Of a stretch of DNA of 64,000 nt, positions 51,164 to 59,426 are shown one piece after another (the stretch's first letter is position 1; each line of letters begins with the position of its first letter). The position numbers were made by a program, and so were the translations under genes. Source of the DNA: Atopobiaceae bacterium (GTDB lineage: Bacteria; Actinomycetota; Coriobacteriia; Coriobacteriales; Atopobiaceae); contig JALCUE010000001.1 of the NCBI GenBank assembly GCA_022655215.1, forward strand, positions 744,001 to 808,000, written 5' to 3'. Under the pieces are notes generated by a model that was not told the origin of the DNA, searched no databases, and saw nothing but the letters and a program-made list of their open reading frames with translations.

Positions 51164-51916
51164 CTAGACGGAGAGCGTGAACTCGAAGGCGCGGAGCCGG
51201 GAGTCGAGGTGAGTGGCGCACCACACGTGGGCCAAGGAGAGGAGGCGATAGGCCGTGGCGTCATCGACCTCGCAGGCGACGAGGTCGTCGAACGTCATTG
51301 TGAGCAGGGAACGCGCCCACTCCAGCGTGCGCGCGTCGATCATCTCGGCACCCTCCACGCCTCGGGCGCAGCTGTCGCAGAGGACCCCTCCGGCCGATGC
51401 CGAGAACCACGTGCAGGCGAGGTCGCCGCATGCGACGCAGGAATCTAGCTGCGGCATCCACCCCTGATGCGAGAGGGTCTTCATCGCGTAGGCGGCCGCC
51501 ACGAGCATGAGGCTCGCTCGCCCCTCGGCCTCGCAGCATGCGGCGAGCGCACGAGAGCACGCCGGGGCGAGCCAAGGGTCGGGGGCGTCCTCGAAGCACG
51601 TGAGGCGGGCGACCTCCGCGACCATCGAGGCGGCGCTCATGCGGTCGAGGTCCCCGGCTATGGCGACGTGCGGCTCCTCGAGCGACGCCTCGGCGACCAC
51701 GTCGAGCGAACGCCCGTGAGCCAGGAGCAGGTCACACTCGCAGAAGAGGCCACAGCGTCCGGCGAGCTTGCCGCCGGGCTTCCGACCTCCCTTGGCAACC
51801 GCCCTCACCTGCGATCCGTCCTCGGCGAGGAGCGTGAGTATGAGGTCGGTCTCGCCAAGCTTCGTGTGATCGAGAACGATGGCCCTCGTCCTCCATGTGC
51901 GGGAGCGTCCGGGCAC
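51164..51916 (-). CDS. recO: DNA repair protein RecO
   Basis: RecO loads RecA onto SSB-coated DNA in the RecFOR pathway. This 250-residue protein has an N-terminal OB fold (RAIVLDHTKLGETDLILTLL...) and the zinc-binding pairs C160-x2-C163 and C180-x2-C183. The best start is GTG 51916 with GGGGGAG at ideal spacing; the frame is open further upstream into era. It lies directly after era, as in many Gram-positives. Confidence 0.92.
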   Translation of the reverse strand: MPGRSRTWRTRAIVLDHTKLGETDLILTLLAEDGSQVRAVAKGGRKPGGKLAGRCGLFCECDLLLAHGRSLDVVAEASLEEPHVAIAGDLDRMSAASMVAEVARLTCFEDAPDPWLAPACSRALAACCEAEGRASLMLVAAAYAMKTLSHQGWMPQLDSCVACGDLACTWFSASAGGVLCDSCARGVEGAEMIDARTLEWARSLLTMTFDDLVACEVDDATAYRLLSLAHVWCATHLDSRLRAFEFTLSV

Positions 51917-51918
51917 GC

Positions 51919-52842
51919 TCACTCCCCCGAGTCGTAGCCAAGCCGCCTGATGACGTTGGCATCCCTGCGCCATTGGGGCTTGACCTGCACCTTGAGCTCG
52001 AGGAAGACCTTGTGACCGAAAAGCCGCTCGATGTCACGCCGCGCATCCGTGCCGATCCTCTTGACCATGGCACCGCCATGACCGATGACGATCGCCTTCT
52101 GACCGTCACGCTCGACGAGGATGGTCGCCGATATGCTCGCATGGCCGTCGTCGCACCAGTCGATGTCGTCGACGAGTACGCCCACGGAGTGCGGTACCTC
52201 CTCGCGGCAGTTGAGCAGCACCTTCTCACGGATGAACTCGGAGACGAGGTCCTCGTCGGTCGCGTCGCAGTCCATGTCCTCGGGGAACCACCTCGGCCCC
52301 TCGGGGAGATGGGCGCTCACCACGTCGAGGAAGCCGTCCACGTTGAAGCCGGCGGATGCCGACACCACGACGGCGTCATCGAAGCGGGCGAGCTTGCTGG
52401 CCGCCTCGAGCTGGGCCGCGGCGCGCTCGGGACTCACGAGGTCGGCCTTGGTGATGACGAGCAGGTGCCAAGACCGGGAGGCGTCGACGTGCTTGGCGAC
52501 CCAGGCATCACCGGTGCCCACGGTCTTGGAGGCGTCGACGAGCATCGCCGCGACGTCGACGTCGGCGAGCGCGCCCAGCGCCGACTTGTTGAGCTCCTGG
52601 CCCAAGGCGTCCTTCGGCTTGTGGAGCCCGGGGGTGTCGACCATCACGAGCTGTGAGGTGGGGGTGTTCACGACCGCACGGAGACGGCGCCTGGTGGTCT
52701 GCGCGACGGGGCTGGTGATGGCAAGCCGCGTCCCCATGCAGGCGTTGAGCAGCGTCGACTTGCCGGCGTTCGGCCTCCCGACGAGGGCGACGAATCCGCT
52801 CCTCAGCGTGGCGGCTTCCTGACCGGTCTCATTCTCCTCCAT
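51919..52842 (-). CDS. era: GTPase Era
   Basis: Era is an essential GTPase for 30S assembly and 16S rRNA 3'-end maturation. This 307-residue protein has G1 GRPNAGKST (22-30), DTPGLHKP, the TKAD specificity motif and a C-terminal KH domain with the GHGGAMVKRIGTDAR loop. It follows ybeY and dgkA, both usual Era neighbours. GAGGGAGGGTC precedes the ATG. Confidence 0.98.
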   Translation of the reverse strand: MEENETGQEAATLRSGFVALVGRPNAGKSTLLNACMGTRLAITSPVAQTTRRRLRAVVNTPTSQLVMVDTPGLHKPKDALGQELNKSALGALADVDVAAMLVDASKTVGTGDAWVAKHVDASRSWHLLVITKADLVSPERAAAQLEAASKLARFDDAVVVSASAGFNVDGFLDVVSAHLPEGPRWFPEDMDCDATDEDLVSEFIREKVLLNCREEVPHSVGVLVDDIDWCDDGHASISATILVERDGQKAIVIGHGGAMVKRIGTDARRDIERLFGHKVFLELKVQVKPQWRRDANVIRRLGYDSGE

Positions 52843-52854
52843 GACCCTCCCTCT

Positions 52855-52873
52855 CGCACGGCCCTCCCGTGCG
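52855..52873. repeat. Small hairpin between dgkA and era
   Basis: CGCACGG-N5-CCGTGCG, a 7-bp stem in the 45-bp gap, just upstream of the era ribosome-binding site. It may be incidental or modulate era translation. Confidence 0.4.
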
Positions 52874-52887
52874 GGTAGCTTCGAGCG

Positions 52888-53262
52888 TCATCCGAGGATG
52901 GCGCTGGCAAAGACGACGATTCCGACACATGCGACGATCACGCAGAGCACCCAGACGGCGGCCGCCGCGATGTCCTTGGCGCGACCCGCCAGCGGATGGA
53001 ACTCGGGGCTGACGAGGTCGACTATCGTCTCGATGGCGGTGTTGACGAGCTCGGCCGAGAGGACCACGCCGCAGCAGAGCATCACGATCGCCCACCTCAC
53101 CGCATCGAGCCCGACCACGAGACCGCATATCACGGCGACGATGGCCCCGGCGAGCATGACCTTGATGTTCCTCTCGCCCCTGAACGCAGTGCGGAACCCC
53201 TGCATGGCGAAGCCGAAGCTGTGCAGGAGCGTGGGATGGTCCTTGTCGGATCCGGGGATCAT
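52888..53262 (-). CDS. dgkA: Diacylglycerol/undecaprenol kinase (DgkA family)
   Basis: This 124-residue trimeric membrane kinase has three helices and the family block SAELVNTAIETIVDLV plus HPLAGRAKDIAAAAV. In Gram-positives this enzyme phosphorylates undecaprenol, recycling the cell-wall lipid carrier. ATG 53262 overlaps the ybeY stop (ATGA). The phoH-ybeY-dgkA-era order is conserved in Firmicutes. Confidence 0.95.
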   Translation of the reverse strand: MIPGSDKDHPTLLHSFGFAMQGFRTAFRGERNIKVMLAGAIVAVICGLVVGLDAVRWAIVMLCCGVVLSAELVNTAIETIVDLVSPEFHPLAGRAKDIAAAAVWVLCVIVACVGIVVFASAILG

Positions 53263-53762
53263 GAGCCCTCCTCGGCATGACGTGGGGACGGAGGCACCAC
53301 GACGGAGTCGCCGAGACCCGCCTCGGCGAGGATGGCGTCCTCGCGGGCCTCCATCACCTCGGCCTCCTCGTCACTCTCATGGTCATACCCAAGCAGATGC
53401 AGCATACCGTGGATGAGAAGGAGGCTCGTCTCCCCCTCGGGCGTGACGTCGACGCGGTCCGCCTGCCTCCCGATGAAGTCGGGGGCGAGCACGATGTCAC
53501 CGAGCTCGCACGTCTCCCCTACGCCGAGGTCGGGGTCATCGGGGCGCTCGCACTCGAGCGAGAGGACGTCCGTCGCCCTGTCGATGCCGCGCCATTCATG
53601 ATTGAGACCTCGCATCGTCTCGTCATCGACGACCGAGAGGGAGACCATGCACTCCCTGTCCACGCCTTCGCTGGCGAGCACGAGGTCGGCGAGCTCGCAC
53701 GCCCTGTCCTCGGAGATGGCCAGGCCCTCGCAGCCGATGGAGATGTCGACGTGGGCGCTCAT
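53259..53762 (-). CDS. ybeY: Endoribonuclease/rRNA maturation factor YbeY
   Basis: YbeY is a zinc endoribonuclease for 16S 3'-end processing and ribosome quality control. At 167 residues it shows the metal motif H118-x3-H122-x5-H128 (HGMLHLLGYDH) and the upstream NHEWRGIDRATDVLSL segment. It overlaps phoH by 4 bp and dgkA by 4 bp. Confidence 0.97.
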   Translation of the reverse strand: MSAHVDISIGCEGLAISEDRACELADLVLASEGVDRECMVSLSVVDDETMRGLNHEWRGIDRATDVLSLECERPDDPDLGVGETCELGDIVLAPDFIGRQADRVDVTPEGETSLLLIHGMLHLLGYDHESDEEAEVMEAREDAILAEAGLGDSVVVPPSPRHAEEGS

Positions 53763-54727
53763 CCTCGAGCCCCATCGCGGCCTTCGCCATCCGCGGTGGC
53801 ATATGCGTCGACGATGCGGGCCACGAGCGTGTGCCTGACGATGTCGGCACGCCCCAGATCGACGAAGCTGATGTCGTCGACGCCGTCGAGGACCGAGCGA
53901 GCGGAGTCGAGCCCGTTCTCGCCGAGGAGATCCCTCTGGGTGGTGTCGCCGGTGATGACGAACTTGGAGGAGAAGCCCAGACGCGTGAGGAACATCTTCA
54001 TCTGCTCGGGCGTGGTGTTCTGCGCCTCGTCCAGGATGACGAACGCATCGTTCAGGGTACGGCCACGCATGAAGGCGAGCGGCGCGATCTCGATGACGCC
54101 CTGCTCGATGAGGGCATTGCCCTTCTCCATGTCCGTCATGTCGAAGAGCGCGTCATACAGGGGACGGACGTAGGGGTCGAGCTTCTCCTGGAGCGTGCCT
54201 GGGAGGAACCCGAGGGATTCCCCCGCCTCGACCACGGGCCTCGCGAGGACGATCCTGCCGATCTCGCGTCGCTTGAGAGCGGCGACGGCCATGGCCATCG
54301 CGAGATAGGTCTTGCCCGTTCCGGCAGGACCCGTGCCGAAGGTGATGGTGTTCGAGCGTATGGAGTCGATGTAGCGCTTCTGCCCCACGGTCTTGGGACG
54401 TATGGCGCGACCGCGATAGGTGAGGAGGATGTCATCGGTCAGGGAGACGGGCGGCACGGACTTCGTCGCCACCTGGTCGAAGAGCAGGTCGACGTCGGCC
54501 GCGGATGGGGCCTCACCAGCCTCGACCATGCGAATGAGGCGCGAGAAGACCGAGGTGACGCCCTCGACCTGTGCGGCCGGTCCGGTGACGCTCACCTGAT
54601 TGCCCCTTACCGTGATGGTGGCCTCGGTGGAGGACTCGATCCTCCTCAGCAAGGAGTCCGCAGGCCCCATGAGGGCCGTGAGATCGACGGAATCGGGAAT
54701 GGTGAGTCTGACCTGGGTTGGATCCAT
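53759..54727 (-). CDS. phoH: PhoH-like ATPase
   Basis: This 322-residue PhoH/YbeZ protein has an N-terminal KH-like region and a P-loop ATPase with GPAGTGKT (133-140), ARPVVEAGESLGFLPG and DEAQN. YbeZ works with YbeY in ribosome maturation; the genes overlap here by 4 bp. ATG 54727 is preceded by TGGAGGAGC, a little close but the strongest signal; upstream frame extension enters intergenic sequence. Confidence 0.95.
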   Translation of the reverse strand: MDPTQVRLTIPDSVDLTALMGPADSLLRRIESSTEATITVRGNQVSVTGPAAQVEGVTSVFSRLIRMVEAGEAPSAADVDLLFDQVATKSVPPVSLTDDILLTYRGRAIRPKTVGQKRYIDSIRSNTITFGTGPAGTGKTYLAMAMAVAALKRREIGRIVLARPVVEAGESLGFLPGTLQEKLDPYVRPLYDALFDMTDMEKGNALIEQGVIEIAPLAFMRGRTLNDAFVILDEAQNTTPEQMKMFLTRLGFSSKFVITGDTTQRDLLGENGLDSARSVLDGVDDISFVDLGRADIVRHTLVARIVDAYATADGEGRDGARG

Positions 54728-54791
54728 GCTCCTCCAGACGTGCCTCGGGTATGTCCCAATCATAGACGCGTGCGCCGGCTCGGGCCAGACG

Positions 54792-55958
54792 TCAGTCCTT
54801 GTGCGGGCGCTTCGACGGCTTTCTGGAGGCGGCCCTGCCCCTCCTCGGTGGGAGCGGGTTGGACTCGGGAGTGGACACGCGCTCGCCACGCTGGCTTGCG
54901 ACCTGCCTGATGAGCTTGGTCTGCTCGGGCGTGAGGTCATCGGGGACCGACACGCTCACGACGGCGACGAGGTTGCCCCTCGCCGAGGTGCCACGCCGCG
55001 GCATGCCGTGTGCGCCCGAGAGGATCTGCTGGCCGTTCTGGCAACCCGCGGGAATCTCCAACTCGATGCTCTCGCCGTCCATGATGCCCTCTACCTCGAC
55101 GACGCATCCGAGCATCGCCTCCAAGGCGGTCACGTCGACGACGCAGAACAGGTCGTCTCCCTGCCTCCGGAACCTCTCGTCATCCGTGACCTCGATGCGG
55201 ACGACGAGGTCACCGGACCTGTCGCCACGAACTCCGGCCTCACCGAAACCCTCGACCTTGAGGTCCTGTCCGGAGTAGATGCCGGCCGGGATGTCGATGT
55301 CGACCTTCTCGCGGGAGGGCGTGCGACCCTGGCCCGAGCACGTCTCGCAGGGGTGATCGATCACATGGCCGGTGCCCCCGCAGTCGGGGCAGGCCGTCTG
55401 GGTCTGCATCTGCCCGAGGATCGTGCGCTGCACCGTGACCACGCGGCCGGTACCGTGGCACCTTGGGCAGCTCTTGATGCTGCCGCCCTCGGCCACGCCC
55501 GTGCCCCCACAGTCATCGCAGGGAGCGAGCCTGTCGTAGGCGACGGTCTTCGTGCATCCGCTCGCTGCCTCGGCGAGGCTGATCCTGAGCGAGATGCCCA
55601 TGTCGCGGCCGCGTGTGCGGGCCGTCTGGCCATGTCCGCCCTGACCGCCGAAGAACGAGTCGAAGATGTCGTTCATCCCGAAGCCACCGAAGATGTCGGA
55701 CATGTCGACGTAGTCACCGCCACCGAAGCCCGAGGGGCCGTCGGGGTTGCCGAACCTGTCGTAGTTCGAGCGTTTGGTGTCATCGGACAAGACCGTGTAG
55801 GCCTCGTTGACCTCCTTGAACTTCTCCTCGGCATCCGGGTCATCGGACACATCGGGGTGAAGCGTCCGCGCCTTCTTGAGGAAGGCCCTCTTGATCTGCC
55901 TCGCGTCGGCATCATGCTCGACTCCGAGGACCTCGTAATAGTCCCTCTTGGTCTCCAC
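54792..55958 (-). CDS. dnaJ: Chaperone DnaJ
   Basis: This 388-residue full-length DnaJ has a J domain (HPD 34-36), a Gly/Phe-rich region (72-110), four CxxCxGxG zinc repeats (147-212) and a complete C-terminal substrate/dimerisation part. It stimulates DnaK ATPase. The start is uncertain: GTG 55958 or TTG 55964, both with purine-rich sequence upstream. It follows hrcA by 22 bp; dnaK and grpE are not in this window. The C-terminus ends in a basic ~25-residue tail. Confidence 0.96.
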   Translation of the reverse strand: METKRDYYEVLGVEHDADARQIKRAFLKKARTLHPDVSDDPDAEEKFKEVNEAYTVLSDDTKRSNYDRFGNPDGPSGFGGGDYVDMSDIFGGFGMNDIFDSFFGGQGGHGQTARTRGRDMGISLRISLAEAASGCTKTVAYDRLAPCDDCGGTGVAEGGSIKSCPRCHGTGRVVTVQRTILGQMQTQTACPDCGGTGHVIDHPCETCSGQGRTPSREKVDIDIPAGIYSGQDLKVEGFGEAGVRGDRSGDLVVRIEVTDDERFRRQGDDLFCVVDVTALEAMLGCVVEVEGIMDGESIELEIPAGCQNGQQILSGAHGMPRRGTSARGNLVAVVSVSVPDDLTPEQTKLIRQVASQRGERVSTPESNPLPPRRGRAASRKPSKRPHKD

Positions 55959-55980
55959 GCTCAACTGTCCCGCTTCCCTG

Positions 55981-56973
55981 TCAGGTCGTTGCGTCCAATC
56001 CAGAATACACCGCACCAGCCTCGGCGGCTCCCGCCTCGACCGCGCCGATGGTCCTCTTGTAATCCATGCGAGTCGGCCCCACGCAGCACACGAAACCCAT
56101 CCCCGTGCCCGCCCAGTACTCCTTGGCGACCACCGAGACCGAGCTGAGCCTGTCGTCGGGGTTCTCTCTTCCTATACGTACCACAAGACCGCCGTCGTCA
56201 GACGAGAGGATCGAATCGAAGTCGACGTCGTCGTCCTCCAGCGCGCCCACTACCACACGGACGCACTCGGCATCGTGGAACTCGGGCTGGGCGAGGAGAA
56301 GGGACACGCCGGCACTCTCGCGTCTCCCCTCTCCGGAGCGCATGACGAGAGAACGCACATGCGAGCTCAGGAGGGCGAGCAGGTCATCGGCCACCCCTCC
56401 GAGCCTCACCCCGGCGAGGCTCACGCTCTCGAGGTCATGACCGACGAAGAGGTCGGAGAGCGCGGACTCGACGTCCATGAGCTCCCGGTCGGTAAGGCCG
56501 AGGCAGCCCACGACGCGGCTGTCCACCCGACCGTCATCCAAAACGACCACGAGGACCGCGGAGTCACCGGCGCATCTCACGAGACCGATCCTCGCGATGG
56601 CGGCGCTCTGGGAGACGGGACTCGAGACGATGGCGAGGCAGCGCGTCATGTCCGCGAGCGTGCACGCGAGGTCACGCATGGCCTCGGCCACGGAGGACGA
56701 GCGGACGTGGGAGGTGAGCCTCGCCATGGGCCTGCCATGCGCGAGGTCGTCATCGACGACGGCGCGATAGCCGAGGTCCGTCGGCACGCGGCCCGCCGAG
56801 ACATGGGGCTGCATGAGATGGCCGGACCCCTCGAGACGGGACAGGTCGCCCCGCACCGTGGCCGGGCTCACGCCCAGCGGATGGTTCTCGAGGATCGTGC
56901 GACTCCCGACCGGGGCGCAGGTCCCCACGTACTCCTCTATGACGGCCCGAAGGACCGCCATCGACCTCCCCAT
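55981..56973 (-). CDS. hrcA: Heat-inducible transcription repressor HrcA
   Basis: HrcA represses heat-shock genes by binding CIRCE elements, with GroEL helping it fold. This 330-residue protein has the N-terminal winged helix (VLRAVIEEYVGTCAPVGSRTI...LGVSPATVRGDLSRLE) and the GHLMQPHVSAGRVPTDLGYR block that is diagnostic. It lies between two J-protein genes, 4 bp after the membrane-type one and 22 bp before dnaJ. I saw no CIRCE inverted repeat in the adjacent gaps, so its operators are probably elsewhere. Confidence 0.96.
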   Translation of the reverse strand: MGRSMAVLRAVIEEYVGTCAPVGSRTILENHPLGVSPATVRGDLSRLEGSGHLMQPHVSAGRVPTDLGYRAVVDDDLAHGRPMARLTSHVRSSSVAEAMRDLACTLADMTRCLAIVSSPVSQSAAIARIGLVRCAGDSAVLVVVLDDGRVDSRVVGCLGLTDRELMDVESALSDLFVGHDLESVSLAGVRLGGVADDLLALLSSHVRSLVMRSGEGRRESAGVSLLLAQPEFHDAECVRVVVGALEDDDVDFDSILSSDDGGLVVRIGRENPDDRLSSVSVVAKEYWAGTGMGFVCCVGPTRMDYKRTIGAVEAGAAEAGAVYSGLDATT

Positions 56974-56977
56974 GACG

Positions 56978-58102
56978 CTAGCCCCTGAACGTGTTCATGG
57001 ACGTTCCACCATAGACGGACCCGTATGAGCCCGCACGACCCATGCAGGAGACGAACATGACGATGAACAGCGCGAAGATGATGCCGTTGGAGCATCCGCT
57101 CAGGACAGCGGCAAGCGCGTTCCTCCACCAACGCCTGCCATGCCCGCCTATGCCGGCACGGAGGATGATGAAGAGACCGAACACCAAAGGCACCGCCACG
57201 ATGAGCGCCACCGAGGAGAGGACGTTCGCGATCGCACCGAACACGAGGAAGGGAAGGGCGAACCCGATGGCCTGGAACCCCATCGACTGTTTGGCGTCGA
57301 GCCTCTCGGAGGCGACGCCCACGCGGCAGACGAAGTCACCGGTGCTGGACCCGTTCGTGCCGGCGTTGCCCTTGCCGGGGATCCTGATCTCGTCGCCATC
57401 GTGCGAGTCGGCGGGGATGTCCACGATGACCTCGCTCGCCGAGAGCACGCGTCCGGTGCCGCCGCATACCCCACAGGGATCGGCCACGACGCGTCCCGTG
57501 CCCTCGCACTCCGGGCAGACCATGTTCATGACGCCCACCCCGAACAGGCTCTGGAGGTCGACCGAGATATGTCCCGTACCTCCACAGGTGGGGCAGACCT
57601 TCGAGTGCTCGGTGTGGACCGAGCCGGTCCCACCGCACGACGAGCACCTGTCATAGCGCTGGTACGTGACGCCGCGACGGCAGCCCTTCTTGGCCGAGTC
57701 GTTGTCTAGGTCGAGGTTGTAGACGACGTCGGAACCCGCCTTCGGGTTGTAGGCCCTGTTGGAGGTCTTCTTTCGCGGCTGTGCGCCACCGAAGGGGAAT
57801 CCCCATCCGAAGGGGTCTGCCCCGCCGAATGGGTCTCCCTGGGGCGCGGAGGAGCCACCGCCGCCATACGCGAACGGGGAGCCGGACCTCATCGCGTCAT
57901 AGCGCTTGCGCTTGTCGTCATCGGAGAGGACCGCGTAGGCCTCGGAGACCTCCTTGAACCTCTCCTCGGCGTCAGGCTCCTTGTTGACGTCAGGGTGGAG
58001 CTTCCTGGCCTTCGTCTGGAAGGCCTTGCGGATCTCCTCGGTCGATGCGTTCTGGTCCACGCCGAGGATCGCGTAGTAGTCCTTGTCGTTCATCGAGGCC
58101 AT
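56978..58102 (-). CDS. Membrane-anchored DnaJ-like protein with truncated C-terminal domain
   Basis: This 374-residue protein has a J domain (7-70, HPD 36-38), a Gly/Phe/Ser-rich linker (73-108) and four CxxCxGxG zinc repeats (153-217). Only a short beta segment corresponds to the start of the substrate-binding part (218-265). Instead of the rest of the DnaJ C-terminus there are hydrophobic segments at about 278-294, 295-316 and 337-354. It therefore looks like a membrane J-protein without the dimerisation domain. It precedes hrcA by 4 bp and dnaJ is next, so it sits inside a heat-shock operon. ATG 58102 has a distant GGGAG; ATG 58093 is an alternative. Confidence 0.85.
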   Translation of the reverse strand: MASMNDKDYYAILGVDQNASTEEIRKAFQTKARKLHPDVNKEPDAEERFKEVSEAYAVLSDDDKRKRYDAMRSGSPFAYGGGGSSAPQGDPFGGADPFGWGFPFGGAQPRKKTSNRAYNPKAGSDVVYNLDLDNDSAKKGCRRGVTYQRYDRCSSCGGTGSVHTEHSKVCPTCGGTGHISVDLQSLFGVGVMNMVCPECEGTGRVVADPCGVCGGTGRVLSASEVIVDIPADSHDGDEIRIPGKGNAGTNGSSTGDFVCRVGVASERLDAKQSMGFQAIGFALPFLVFGAIANVLSSVALIVAVPLVFGLFIILRAGIGGHGRRWWRNALAAVLSGCSNGIIFALFIVMFVSCMGRAGSYGSVYGGTSMNTFRG

Positions 58103-58148
58103 GTGGTCTGAGCGCTCCCGTCGTCTCGCGTGAGGTCGAACACCGCAC

Positions 58149-59426
58149 CTACCGTGCGCTGTGGGCGATTGTACCCTCAGCGAGGTCCCACAACTCACCG
58201 TACATCTCATTGCCCAGAAGCCAACCACGTTCGGTGGGCTCAAGCCCTCCTTCAGGCGTCATGCGCGCGAGCCCCTCGGAGACGAGGTGCGAGAACGTCG
58301 AGTCCACCGGACCGCCTCCGATGGTCGCCCTCGCATGGTATGCCAGAGCTGGGACGATGCCAACCATCATGCGCGCCCCGAGCATGAGGTCCTCCGCCGC
58401 GGCCTCACGGGATGTGAGACCCTCGACATCGAAGGCGAGGTCGGCAAGACCTCGGGCACGAGCCACGGCGGGCACATCGGAAGTACATGACAGCCTCACG
58501 CGCACCCATGACGGGTCGGGCTCCGGAAGGTCCGGACAGACGAGCCGGGCGCGGAGATATCCCTCGGCCGTGAGCATGCTCGCGGCCGACGTCCCGAGGC
58601 CGAGATAGGGAACGCCCGTCCAGTACGCCTCGTTGTGGATGCAGGCATGTCCCGCGTCGGCGTAGCTCGCGACCTCGTATCGACGCAGACCCGCCTCGCC
58701 GAGGACGCGTTCGGCCTCGACCATCCTGTCCGCGGCCTCGTCCTCGTCGGGCACGACCTCCTCCCCCTCCTCGACTGAGCGCGCGAGCCGGGTGCCCTTC
58801 TCGACCATGAGCGGATAGACGCTCACGTGGCGCACGCCCATGGACATGACGCGTGAGAGCGTGTCCGCCCAAGAGGCACCCGTCTGAGCGGGGATGCCGC
58901 ACATGAGGTCGCAGGAGACGTCGAGACCCGAGCGGAGGGCGGCATCCAGCGCGGAGATGGCCCTCGCCGAATCATGGACCCTGCCAAGACGGGACAGCTC
59001 GTCGTCGTCGAGGCTCTGGACCCCGATGGAGACCCTCGTCGCGCCCGCCTCGACGCATGCGTCGAGAAGACCGTCCGTCAACGACTCCGGGTTCGCCTCG
59101 AACGTGAGCTCGCTCAGGCCACGGCCCGCGCAGACCGTAGAGATGACGTGGGAGAGGACCTCTGGTCCGAGCAGGGAAGGCGTGCCCCCGCCCACATAGG
59201 CCGTCCGGAATCCCTCCAGGAGCCCGGCGGCCTCCGCCTCTTCCACGAGACGTGAGAGCGCCGAGGCGTAGGCACCCATGCGAGCATCGCCCTCGGCCGT
59301 CGCGTACGAGGTGAAGTCGCAATAGGCGCATTTGCTCACGCAGAACGGGACATGGAGGTAGAGGGCATGGGCCGATTCCAGATGGAGGCGACCGTCCCAG
59401 GGATCCACATACTCCCCCGTCATCAA
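58149..59426 (-). CDS. hemW: Radical SAM heme chaperone HemW
   Basis: This 425-residue HemW/HemN-like protein has the cluster motif C29-x3-C33-x2-C36 (CVSKCAYC), TAYVGGGTPSLL, GVQSLDDDEL and the HemW-type HNEAYWTGVPYLGLGTSA. A C-terminal winged-helix-like region follows. HemW inserts or carries heme rather than acting as coproporphyrinogen oxidase. It precedes the J-protein/hrcA/dnaJ block, a common arrangement (lepA-hemW-hrcA), and overlaps the dusB stop by 4 bp. Confidence 0.94.
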   Translation of the reverse strand: MMTGEYVDPWDGRLHLESAHALYLHVPFCVSKCAYCDFTSYATAEGDARMGAYASALSRLVEEAEAAGLLEGFRTAYVGGGTPSLLGPEVLSHVISTVCAGRGLSELTFEANPESLTDGLLDACVEAGATRVSIGVQSLDDDELSRLGRVHDSARAISALDAALRSGLDVSCDLMCGIPAQTGASWADTLSRVMSMGVRHVSVYPLMVEKGTRLARSVEEGEEVVPDEDEAADRMVEAERVLGEAGLRRYEVASYADAGHACIHNEAYWTGVPYLGLGTSAASMLTAEGYLRARLVCPDLPEPDPSWVRVRLSCTSDVPAVARARGLADLAFDVEGLTSREAAAEDLMLGARMMVGIVPALAYHARATIGGGPVDSTFSHLVSEGLARMTPEGGLEPTERGWLLGNEMYGELWDLAEGTIAHSAR

